The notes under the pieces are model-generated. The model saw only the letters and a program-made list of their open reading frames with translations. It made no database searches and was not told where the DNA came from. The translations under genes and the position numbers were made by a program. A stretch of DNA of 64,000 nt, taken from the NCBI GenBank assembly GCA_002099365.1, contig MSED01000013.1, forward strand, positions 682,001 through 746,000. Direction: 5' to 3'. Source of the stretch: Phialophora verrucosa. Lineage: Eukaryota; Ascomycota; Eurotiomycetes; Chaetothyriales; Herpotrichiellaceae. Numbering within the stretch: the first letter of the stretch is position 1; each line of letters opens with the position of its first letter. Positions 45,443-55,607 of the stretch are shown in pieces.

Positions 45443-46729
45443 TTAGCCACTGCCGCCGCTCGTGCTCCCCGCATTCCTGACCGACACCCGCCTGCCAACC
45501 ATGGCTTCCCTGATGCTCCCAGCTTCCGAGGCGGTCGGTGTAGCATCATCGGTCCTAACACTGCGATACATGGATGATCCACGACTCGTCGTAGGTCTTA
45601 ACGCGCCACCACCCTCCGGCGGGTCGTTGAAAGGTGACTCCTCGATCGGGCTGACCGGGGCTGAGTCTGAAAATGGGTTTCTGACGGTGGATGGAGTGGC
45701 CGGTTCGGGTGACGTGCCAGCAACAACAGATCGGTACGGAGGTGGCGCGGTTGCTGTTGAAGACGGTCGAGGAATGGGATCGGCTGCGATCGTGGTAATG
45801 GCAGGTACTGATCGGTGTGGACTAGGAGGAGTGGCCTGCGTTATAGCATCTCGATAAGGAGGAGCCACTTCTTCAATACTGTGCAAGCTGGGTTCGGCCG
45901 TGTGATTACTGCCGCGAGACGCCGTGCCCGAGCCGCTTCGGACGCTGGGATCCCGGCTGCGAAGACTGTTCGAGCTGGAGAAGCGACCGCCCATAAGCAG
46001 CTCGGCGTCGAAGGAAAATGCCCGCAGATGTCTGGTCCACTTCTTCTTTCCCGATTTCGGTGGTCTCTTCTCTGAGATGGCAGCCCCGGCCCGTTTCCTC
46101 CTCCTCCTAGCACAAAAGAAAAACAAGAATATTGCGGCAATGGCTGCAACGGCGATCGGTACCGCAACGGCTGCTTTCAACGCAGGCGAGCAGGAGAGGC
46201 TGTTGCATGAGGATTTCTCCGACACTGTGACAGGACCGTCGGTGGTGCTGCTCGCAGCGTTGGTTGCTGTGTTGGTTGCATCACTGTTTGGATTCTGAGT
46301 ACCGGTTTCTGAGACCCCGGGCGTTGAGGATATGGAGGTGGCGAAAGTTGTAGGGGACGTTTGGGTCGAGGCGGCATTCCCGGAGACGCCTGCGCTCTCC
46401 GTGGGAGAGCCAGATGTTGGGGTTGTGGTGGCAGATGTGCCAGTATTAAATCGACCACCTGTTGTCTGCGCAAATTCGCTGGACATAGACGAGAGAATGT
46501 CGTCCAGACTCGCCGTGTTGAATGTCTGGGAGGCTCCCGTGAAGCCACCACCTTCAGGCATAGTGAATGATGTATCTGGAGTGAATGTCGGGGTGAATGA
46601 AAGGGTGAACGAGTGCGAGGGCGAGATGGATTGCAGATCTCGACGGGCTAGACGAGGCCCCAGGGGCGCGAGCAGTTGAAGGAGTGGGAGATCCAGAGTG
46701 ATGCCGACCCCGCGAGAGGCGAGGACCAC
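45443..46729 (-). CDS. single-pass Ser/Thr-rich membrane protein with cytosolic PPPY motif; start unresolved
   Basis: Frame of 428 codons. Residues 60-180 are a Ser/Thr/Gly-rich ectodomain likely heavily O-mannosylated, resembling Wsc/Mid2-style wall sensors in layout but without a WSC domain. One TM helix (about 186-207) is followed by ARRRRKR, a stop-transfer. The cytosolic tail is Ser/Pro-rich and carries PPPY (330-333), a docking motif for WW domains of Rsp5/Nedd4 ligases or other WW proteins. The frame starts with GTG (46729); no in-frame ATG precedes it before a stop, and an ATG at 46734 is out of frame by one register. The N-terminal DLPLLQLLAPLGPRLARR looks like a signal peptide, so an unseen upstream exon or a one-base error is likely. 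The next in-frame ATG is at 46561. Function unknown. Confidence 0.7.
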   Translation of the reverse strand: MVLASRGVGITLDLPLLQLLAPLGPRLARRDLQSISPSHSFTLSFTPTFTPDTSFTMPEGGGFTGASQTFNTASLDDILSSMSSEFAQTTGGRFNTGTSATTTPTSGSPTESAGVSGNAASTQTSPTTFATSISSTPGVSETGTQNPNSDATNTATNAASSTTDGPVTVSEKSSCNSLSCSPALKAAVAVPIAVAAIAAIFLFFFCARRRRKRAGAAISEKRPPKSGKKKWTRHLRAFSFDAELLMGGRFSSSNSLRSRDPSVRSGSGTASRGSNHTAEPSLHSIEEVAPPYRDAITQATPPSPHRSVPAITTIAADPIPRPSSTATAPPPYRSVVAGTSPEPATPSTVRNPFSDSAPVSPIEESPFNDPPEGGGALRPTTSRGSSMYRSVRTDDATPTASEAGSIREAMVGRRVSVRNAGSTSGGSG

Positions 46730-49700
46730 GACATGTAAAGGAAGAGCGGTCCGAAGGGAAGGGTGGCAGGACAGAGCCCCCAGGAGTCAGAGGTCAGCGG
46801 ACTGAGTCCAATCGCGGCGAGCCAAGGAGAGTTTGAAGGTAGAGCAATTCGGGCTCAGCGGTGCCAGGCTCAGCACCCTTTTCAGGCTCACGGGCTCAGC
46901 ATCAGCCAGGAAAAAGGGCCAGAAGGGGATGCGGAGCGGTCGTTTGCGGGTTGCAGGATTATAATTGAAGGAGGTCGCTGAAGGATGAGATACGAGGTCC
47001 GGGATCAGCGAGGCGCAGTGGGAGAGAAATTGTTGGTTTGCGGCGAGAGGGAGAGTGACGGCCTGGTCAGAAGGATGCTTTAACGGGGCCAGGGTACTAG
47101 GAAGGCCGACCGATGGATCAAGAAGGCACGCAGGTACTGGTACTAACTGCACCAAGCGAGGAGCTGGAAGCGTGACGCTCTCGATTGGAAAGTCCTTCTC
47201 CTGCCCAGGCCGAAGAACGTGCGGCGAATCAAGGAATTTCCTGTGTCTAGGATTGGAAGCGAGTCCCTGTTAAAAGCCCTTGGCGCGCTTGCTTTGGGCA
47301 TCGGATTGGTGCATGTTCGCCCAGCCCCATGACGCTAGTACTCTTACGGTTCCAGCGCCTCTAAAGCAGATCTTGGCATCCACCATTCCTTCTGAGGCCA
47401 GCGGACATCCGAACGCCATCTTCCCACATCTCCAACTTGGCTTCACCTCCAGTCTTGCTTCGTCGCAAACCTGCTGCGGCTCGCCTATCGAATGACTTCA
47501 GCCCCCATCCCGACAGCCGATTGATGCCTGCCTGTCGCTCGTGCCTGCTCGGCTGTAATTGCTAGCCTTGTGGCTGCCTCTGCCAAGAGCCACCGCTCAG
47601 AGCGCCACAGGAGATGCAAGCCCAAGGAGATGGTTTGTACGAGGTACTGACCGTGAACAGGCATATGGAGTATGACTCCAGGTTTCATGCTAGCACAGCT
47701 TCGACAGTGAGTGGCACACCAGTCCGCCAGGAACTCCGCGCGCCGCCGCCTTCAGACACATATCGCACCTATTTGGGGCAAGTCAAGTATCGGACAGTCC
47801 TGCACGTCGAACGAGAAGTTGCATTGCGCAGCCAGTGCCAGTCTTTTGGGCGTGGCAGGGCCCGGCTGCATCTGGGACAGAGGCAACCAAGTGCCGGAAC
47901 AGATTCTATTAAAAGCTGGCGATGGTGTCAAATCTTTCATTGTCCGACCCGCCTATTGTTCAGCTCCCCCCGCTTTCAGCACGTGGTGGGTGTCTCATTG
48001 GCTCGAAGTCACATGACACGGAGCTCGTAGATTGCGACTTGCCGACCTCCGACATGACGGCCTGAGACATGCTGCAAGTAACGTTCATTATCACGTCGAC
48101 CACCTGCCATCTTTTATTACCGCCTTAACCAGATCCAGTACCTTGACTCATGAGGACATGCCAAAGACTTGCATGATACACCGCCTGAATACCCGGTCTG
48201 GCCTCGGGCGGAGCCATGACGTCCATTCTTGCACTGCTAGTGTTGGAGGGGTGCTGAGACGAAACCCTCCCGAGACGATCAGCGCTCTTCCTCGTTCTCT
48301 GACCGTTGTCTGGTTTCAGAGATCTTCAGGTCTCCCATGTGACCCGGATAAAGGGTCCCGGCGAGATCTCAATACGTACTCGTACTCGTAGCTACGGAGT
48401 ACTTACGATGGAGCTACTTGTCGAAGCAAAGGCGGCGTTTCCACCGAATGCAAATAACCCGTACCGAGTACTCGTATACAGTATTGCACTTTTCCCAGTT
48501 TGCGCCAATCTTACTTCACAGGGTCTGCTCGACCTGCAATATCGGAGAATTTGGACTCAGACCAACAACACTGCGGCCGACATTCTTTAGGGCAATGCAA
48601 CCCGGTAACTAATTAACAAAGATCAGCCTCCGCCTTGCTTCAGCACCTTCGGCAGACCGCCCGGAGAGGCTGACGCGCACGTAGTTCCCATCACTGTCAC
48701 CATTGGTTGAGAAGGCTCTTTCAATCTCAGGCGTGGCTCTGACATTGGTTGGATCACTAAATGTCGGGGTCTTTCACCAAATATCCGCGTTCACAAGCCA
48801 CGGTCCGAGGCGTGTATGCGGCTGAGTTTGTCCGTCATGGCTGCTAATGAGTCTTCAGGTCCGATACGAGGAGCAATGCTCTAGATCATGGCGCGGAAGT
48901 CCCCAAGGCCTGTCTACGGAATACGTTCCAACTGAGACAGGTGCAAATCTCCTCCGACACAGTTCCAATTCAGCCTCAATAGGCATTTTTGCGGAGTGCT
49001 TGGCGCTGAGTCGTCAATGCGGTGGGGCTCCGACTTGGTTAGACTGAATACTGGCACGGAGACGTGCAGAGCTAGGCTACACATATTGAAATGGCTCCAT
49101 TCCTTGCTTGAACGGATCCAGAGCAGAGTCGTCACCAAATATTTCGTTACGTGCGCTACCCGTTGGTCGGACAATTGATCAACATTCCGTTTCAAACGGC
49201 ATGTGACTTCTAGGTACCAACGACGTTCCGACGATTTCGAGCACAAAGAAGTTTCGACGTCTGATTGATTGACTTTGATGAGAGCACAGCCAAAGCCTGC
49301 TACGACAGCATGAACACTCCAGAGATGTTGCGTTTGGTTGGTACGACGGTTACAGCAGCGAGGGAATACATTAATGAAAAGAAACTCGCTCCGCTTATGT
49401 CATAATAACCAACGTCCAAAATGTCCGAGGTACCCTCAGCTTCCTAATTCAATCTCTCTTCTTTGTTCTTTCGCTCCTGCAGGTGCCACTTGTTCGAGGT
49501 TCCCGAGTCAGGGTCAACGAGAGGAGCAGTGAGATATGCAATGCCGTATGAATCGTCTTCCCGGACGCTCTAAGGCGCGCATACAGCAGCAACCTTCTCT
49601 TCCAGCCCGCCAAAACCTTTCCTCTGTACTGTGTACACAGAGATGTTCTCACCGAGACTTTCAGTCTGCCTCGGCCCGAGTGATAGGACGAAGGCGTCCA

Positions 49701-50133
49701 CTTCACATCTCAATCGAGCAGTCCAAGCTCCAGACGAGACCTTCATAACCAAATGGCTGTCTGGACGGAGTCTAGGCCTCAAGCCACCGCCTAGGGCCAC
49801 ATGGTTGTCCTCTAGAATCAACGCAACGCAGAGTCCAACAAAAGCAAATCTGCCCTTTGGACAGTCGCTGCGTACTCGGTACTGTTATCTACAACGGAAT
49901 CCGCATTACAAGCCGCGTTTTCCGAGCCTCGAAAACGTGGCTTGCGGGAACATGGCCAGCAATGTCGTCGCGTGGCTTTTAGGGGTCTCTCAGCCTCTTC
50001 CACCAAACATCTGCTCATGGCGCTCATGGCGCTCATCACGAGCCGTATCTCCCTCAATATCTTCCTTCTTGAGTGTCTTGAACGGTTGGGACGTCACCTT
50101 GGAAGTAATCGTTGCTTTTGTCGTTTTGCTTAG
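46730..50133. other. long gene-poor interval
   Basis: About 3.4 kb with only short, unsupported ORFs on both strands. The left part is the upstream leader of the Ser/Thr-rich protein gene. Several TACGGAGTA-related short palindromic words occur (for example 48393-48401). Confidence 0.5.
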
Positions 50134-52152
50134 AAGGTCTGGGACCCGAGAAAGGACAACAGCACTGTGATACTGTCCGGCGCCCTTCGGCCCGATCATG
50201 TTTGGGGCCGTCCGACTTGCTGGCCCGGCAACCAAAGTCAGAGGCTCCAGGTTTGTTGCGAACGGAGGCTCTATAGAGCGAGCCCTCTAACTTCCTATCG
50301 TAGGGTGTCTCCCCGGTACGCATCCTACGGACTCGGACTTTTTGCTTTGGTCGTGCTGTCGATCGCCTTCTGGGCGCGGAGGGCTAGCTCTCCGATCCTT
50401 TTACCCTGTGAGACTGGACGTTGGCTTCTCCAGAACCCCAGCCTGAGCGTCATCTGGACCGTCCTCGGCGCACTATTGTCAGCAATTACTGCGTTTCTTC
50501 TAAACGGACTCCTTGTCCTAATGAGCAGACACCTGCTCGCCAGCAATGGTGCCACTTTCTCCACAATCGAATGTAAGTGTACCTTCCCCAGCTAACGACC
50601 CTGTTCCAAGAGACACAACACGAAATACATAATACAATCTCCGGCGTTCGGACTACTAACTTATCACTCAACCAGTATGGCCGATAGTGCACAACCATGG
50701 CTTGTTGTTTGGCGTCCGCCGGCCCCGGGCCACCATCTTCACATTCGTGCTCTCCGAGCTATGCTCTATCTCGCAACGGCGTATACAACCCTGCTAACGC
50801 CGCTCAACATCCTCGTGGGAGACAGCATTAGCGGGAAGGAGGTGGACTTCACGTCTAGCGAGTTCTGGAACTGGGTGAGCCTGTGCACATTTGGAATCCG
50901 GAATCCGAAATCCACAATTCGGTCGGCTATTTCTTTATTGACTCCTCGTGCCTGTGATCTAGCATCACTACAGGGACACGGACGGACAACTAAACAGGAC
51001 CGTCCAAGGGTGCATGTGGTACACGTACAAAAGTCCTCAGGAGGAGCTAGTCTACCACACATGCCCCTTCATAGGCAACCCTGTCGGCTTTCTCTCGTCC
51101 GGCATCTCATCCTCTGACTACTACTTCTCGGCGACAAACTCGACGGTCAATCTGTTCGGGAGGCGATTTGAAGGTACATGATCTCGCGGGCTTCAGTGAA
51201 CGGAGCATTTTCTATGTATATATCTATATACCCTCTGCTATGGAGCAACGATGTCGAGCCCGGCAGGACTGATCTCTCTTCCCGACCTTAGGATCGACTG
51301 GAAGAATACTACTCCTTGGTTTTTTTTTGGGGGGGGGGGGGGGTTGGCCGGGGCCGTGTTTGCTGCCCTCAATGACGCCCTCTTCGACACTTGGGATCAA
51401 GACACCTCGTACCCCCACTTCAACTACACTATCTCGCAACAGGGTCTGACCGCCGAGGTGACCTGCGAAGAGTCGAGCAATAGTCCGATCACGCGCACCG
51501 TCCTCGACGAATACAGCGTCGATAGTGCTGGCGGTGGGAAGGTGGAATTCCAGGAATTCCAATGCGTGTGCCCTCTGTGAGTCGTCCCGATGCCTTATTT
51601 CACGTCCGGCAGACTCGACATGAATTTGTCTTGACTCTCATCACCATTCTCTGTACGTAGCTTGAGGTGCATCTATTAACTTCACCGCAGAGGAACGTAT
51701 ATCAACCACATCATAACCGCCACTATCCCGTCCATCGCCCTGTTCGTATGTCCCCGGACCGCCAACTCCAAAGAAGACTACACTATCCACGTGGCAACGC
51801 CAAACTTGTTGGCCTCGGACATTGTCTTCCCGAACATCACCTGTTCTTTGACGCCGTATATCGCCAACGCGGCCGTGCATTATACGGCTTCGGACCGGCT
51901 CTTCCGCATTTCAAGCCTTGAACCGAGACCGCGGACGCAATTTCGCAGGTCTTCCAGCTACCACCGGCACAAACCGCGTCTCCGACTTCGACCCCATCAA
52001 CACCGTCTGCTTGATCACCGCGGCCGCCGCGGGCGGGGCCTCGGGCCTGTTGCCCGTGGGGAATCTGGCTAGGGGGAACGACGCGCCCGCGCGACCCCAA
52101 GATCCTGGGTGGTGTCCGTCTGGCGTTTGACGAGAAGGACGGCCTGGTATAG
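50134..52152 (+). pseudogene. intron-rich multipass membrane protein gene, apparently frameshifted
   Basis: Plus-strand coding pieces that fit one gene. Piece 1 (to 50572) encodes TM helices GLGLFALVVLSIAFW and SVIWTVLGALLSAITAFLLN. A 103-nt GT-AG intron leads to LWPIVHNHGLLFGVRRPRAT. At about 50756 the frame breaks, and the expected AMLYLATAYTTLLTPLNI continues one register away. A GT-AG intron (50875-50962) then joins EFWNW to HHYRDTDGQLNRTV and YHTCPFIGNPVGFLS. Further pieces hold ALNDALFDTW with a T9-G15 run, then GTYINHIITATIPSIALFVC and a final RDPKILGGVRLAFDEKDG ending in a stop at 52152. The layout recalls a large family of fungal membrane proteins with TTAYTTLLTP helices and extracellular Cys/Asn-rich loops, function unknown. 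No start codon was found. A sequencing slip cannot be excluded. Confidence 0.5.
51320..51343 (+). repeat. T9-G15 mononucleotide tract
   Basis: Nine T followed by fifteen G inside an open frame, encoding three Phe and five Gly. It is a slippage-prone site and a common source of assembly error. Confidence 0.9.
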
Positions 52153-53104
52153 AGGAAACGGCAGCAGCAGCAGGAGGAGGAAGGGATCCTGTTGGTCCCG
52201 AAGGATAGGTAGGTCGGTGGCGGTGGCGGTGACTGTGGTGGAAGATGGCAGTGACGTGTATCGCATGTAAGGTAATGTAATGTAATGATGGAGAGAGTAA
52301 GATCGAGCCCTTATACTCGTTACATATAGCTTCATGCCATGGGTTCCGAGACAACTTTCATGTAATTCTCCTTTGTATGAATGAGTAGTGAGAGGTACGG
52401 GAAGAAACACAGACTCGTTGTCTCACGGCGTCCTCGACAGAGTAATACGTAGTAATGGTCTCCGCGTCTGTGGACCTCCCAACCCCCTAAGGCTCCCATT
52501 CCATACTCCGGACCGGTTGGTGAGACCGGACCACTGCAAGGGTCGGTCAGATCCGGATCTACGAGGTTTTGGGGGCCAAGAATATCTATCTACATTGATT
52601 ATTCCGTACTGTATCTGAAATAGAAGGGAGACGCCAGAAGGGAGGGAGGCACCATACAGACAGACGGCCACATATAAACAATGGTAGCGAAACACTCTGA
52701 ACCGAATCAATAATCCTTACAAATTATATATGGTGGATGTTCAGACAGTGGGCCCCCAACTCCCGGGGTCACTTCATATCGAATATCAACATTGTTCTTC
52801 ATTGAGTTGTATAAACCTGACTGGATCCCGTCCACATAAACAATGGGATAATGGGAGGAAGGACTCCTTCAGGTCCCGCCGCTGATTCAAGGATAGCATC
52901 GCCATCATCATCACAACAACAGACTCGGAGAGATCCAAAAGTCGGATCTATGTTCGGTCGTACCATTCACGGATCCTGGGCGGGAAACTGTAGAAATTAT
53001 CCCAATATCAACAAACACCCCACTCCATATATACATGCAGAACACGCTCGCCTCGATAGCCGTCGCCGGGCCAAACCAACTACATCACACCTTATATTAT
53101 CACT
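52153..53104. other. convergent intergenic region
   Basis: About 950 bp between the membrane-protein relic and the AIM3-like gene stop. Contains a GGTGGC run near 52213-52226 and a TAATG triplication near 52273-52287. No gene. Confidence 0.6.
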
Positions 53105-54454
53105 TCACGAATAGCTGGGCTTCGTACCTAGTGGCACAGGCGGCGGCGCCACACCCATTCCCCCAATACTCCCATGCATATTCGCCGGCTTCTTCGGAGG
53201 AGGCGGAGGGGGTGGTTTCCGTGATATTGAAGCTGCAAGCTCGGGACTCTGTTGTGGCGGTATGTACACATTTCCTTGCGCCGACTGCTGCCCCACGTAG
53301 GCATTTCCGTTGCCTCCATTAGGCGTACTATCCGACGTGGGTGAAGATGGACTATGTTTCTCAAGAAACGAGTTCAATCGCCCGGTGACGTTGTACTTCT
53401 TGTTCCATTCGTTGGCGCGGTTGCCAGCAGCATCGATGGAGTCTTTGTGACGTTCGCGGAAGGAGTTCGCCGTGCGAACGGCCGAGGTGGCGTCCGAGGC
53501 GGAGACGGTGGAAGGGTCCTTGTAGGCAGTTTGAGCTGTGCGCATGGCGGACTGCTTTTCGGCCCAGGTTTTTCCTTGGCCTTGTGGCTGTGGCTGCACT
53601 GGCTGAGCATAGGTCGGTTGAACTGGGGCGGCAACGGATGCAGGCGGCGGGGATTGGACGGGCCTAACGAACGGGGGTGTCACAGTCTGTTGGGTGTTTG
53701 CGCTCGCGCTTGAGCCCATGCGAGCGAAGCGTGCTTGAAGTTCGGAGAGCTGATTTGTTGGTGGTTGGGCGTTCGTGGGCGGACTGGCGGGCTGGCTTGG
53801 CTGGCTTTGCTCATTGCGCCAGGGGTTCGAAGACTGTTCAGAGCCAATACCGAGGGCGGGGACCGACACACCGGCGCGTCCCAGTCTATCGACAGCAGCT
53901 TGATTTACCCCGTAGCTTGTACTTGTTTGCGGGGCTGTTTGAGCAGCGGGGACAGACTCGTAGGCTGGCGGTGGAGGAGAGTTTACCACGGGTGGAGGTG
54001 AGTTGACCACGGGCGGAGGAGTAGGTGTAGAAACTGTAGGCTGTCGAGAGGGTAGCCTTGGGGGCAACCTCGGTTGCGGTCTGGCCGGTCCTGGTTCCGC
54101 GACCTCAGGAGTTCGATTCAAGTCGCGGTGGACAGGGGGCGGTGGCAGATGATCCGTCTTCAGTCCTGTGCGGTCCGCCCTATAGGGCAACGGGGGGCCG
54201 GGGTCTCTCCTTTGCTCTTCAATCTCTTCCTCAGTAGGTCCGCTGACTGCTCTCTTCGCGCTTGATATCTGATCGGGACGCAAGGGAGCACCCCAACCTC
54301 CAGTTTGAGGTGTGATCTCGTTCGGTAGCGCAGCTCCACCGTGGTAGTTGACGTGCTTTGGCGGCGGGCCAAACGAAGCTGGGTCTTTGAGGCTGCTCAA
54401 AGGGCGAGACACGTGCGCGTCTTCCTGCTTGTTGCCATCTGTTTTCTTACCCAT
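53105..54454 (-). CDS. proline-rich protein, AIM3-like (cortical actin-associated)
   Basis: Single-exon 449-aa protein, largely disordered. Features in order: MGKKTDG start; KHVNYHGGAALP; SSAKRAVSGPTEEEIEEQRR, then PGPPLPYRADRTGLKTDHLP; polyproline repeats PPPVVNSPPPVVNSPPPP; a PPAY motif (162-165); ELQARFARMGSSAS; and a conserved helical part, KTWAEKQSAMRTAQTAYKDP to AANRANEWNKKYNVTGRLNS-type sequence. The C-terminus has a run of seven prolines before PKKPANMHG. The arrangement resembles fungal AIM3-like proteins, whose yeast member interacts with Rvs167 at actin patches via polyproline. SH3 and WW binding are therefore plausible. The name rests on architecture, not on an alignment, so other proline-rich scaffolds remain possible. 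Confidence 0.75.
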   Translation of the reverse strand: MGKKTDGNKQEDAHVSRPLSSLKDPASFGPPPKHVNYHGGAALPNEITPQTGGWGAPLRPDQISSAKRAVSGPTEEEIEEQRRDPGPPLPYRADRTGLKTDHLPPPPVHRDLNRTPEVAEPGPARPQPRLPPRLPSRQPTVSTPTPPPVVNSPPPVVNSPPPPAYESVPAAQTAPQTSTSYGVNQAAVDRLGRAGVSVPALGIGSEQSSNPWRNEQSQPSQPASPPTNAQPPTNQLSELQARFARMGSSASANTQQTVTPPFVRPVQSPPPASVAAPVQPTYAQPVQPQPQGQGKTWAEKQSAMRTAQTAYKDPSTVSASDATSAVRTANSFRERHKDSIDAAGNRANEWNKKYNVTGRLNSFLEKHSPSSPTSDSTPNGGNGNAYVGQQSAQGNVYIPPQQSPELAASISRKPPPPPPPKKPANMHGSIGGMGVAPPPVPLGTKPSYS

Positions 54455-55607
54455 CCACCCGGCCTGCTCGATAGTTCAGCATTCTGCCTTGGCAGATATT
54501 CAGCCACTGACCACTTGATTGATTCCCTTGAAGTCGCCCCTCCAAGATTCCTTCCCACCGTCCCGGCCCTTTGGATGCCATCCGTCTTTCACGATCCCTC
54601 TGAAGCCGCTCATCGCGGGAAGCCGGCAATGTGAGCTCGTGTGCTTCTCAGCGGTGCCTTGCCCTGGACAAGTGGACAAAGATTCGACTCAGTAACGATA
54701 GGGCTAGAAGAAGAAGACCGGCCCAGCAGTCTCGTCGTCTGAGGTAGGTGGCAATAGCTGCAATTGCAGGTGAAGTTGGGTTGAAGAGCAGCGGGCAAAG
54801 GGTGGGCGCAGGTCGATTTGATCGCTGACGTCGCTGCCAAGCCCGATAGAGATGCCAAGCCCGGAGTATTGCGCTTTACCTATCACGGCCTAGAATAGAC
54901 AGCCTTGCGAGAGAGGCGTGGAGAGGCTTCACTGGGTCCGGACAAGTCAGAGACGGTTGATGAATCCAGGGAAATGGGACTAATTAAATTCCCCACAGCG
55001 CAGAACAACCTGCGTGCCTCCTCCTCAGTCTCCCCGCCAAAGCTCGATCATGGGAGAAGTCACTCGCCTCCGTCTGGTGTCCTTGCGGTACTAGACTAAA
55101 TGACATCCAACCCAGTCCAGTATGGAGGAACCATCTGCGTTGAATTGCCCCCTCCGAAGACTTCCTCCGCTCAATCTTCCCAACTCAAAGCCGCCCTCGA
55201 TTAGAAATGGTGGACTGAGGTCCGATGCTGAAATTCCTCTGCTGGCCCCAGTCTCCAAGCCAAGATCAACATGTATGCTCCTTCGATTGCCTCCATACAA
55301 TCATCCTCCAGGTGATTGTTGCCTTGCGCCGGACACCTTACTTGAAACCCAATTCATGAATGAAATGTTATGCAACGAGCTTTTTTAAATGTACATAGGT
55401 CCTCGAGGTCGAGAAGAGCCTCCACCGAATGATGCCATGCTGATGTCTAACGACAAAAACAATGCTTTGCTGCGCATGTAGTGTAAGGGTCGTAGAGATC
55501 GTGAATGTTTATCGGTAAACGCGTGTCTTTGATCACCTCTGCCACGGCGTGACTCAAGTCAGGAAGTCATACTCTCAGTCGCCTTGCTCAACGATACTGC
55601 TACCGTC
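54455..55607. other. intergenic
   Basis: 1.15 kb upstream of the AIM3-like gene and downstream of the BNI4-like gene. No supported ORF. Confidence 0.6.

Noticed and set aside
46787..47155. 122-codon minus-strand frame upstream of the Ser/Thr-rich protein gene
   Set aside because: No domain, low-complexity Pro/Ser composition, and it ends before the gene; best read as leader sequence.
50875..50975. Second frameshift in the membrane-protein gene
   Set aside because: Using the earlier acceptor at 50962 joins EFWNW to HHYRDTDGQ in frame, so only the break near 50756 remains.
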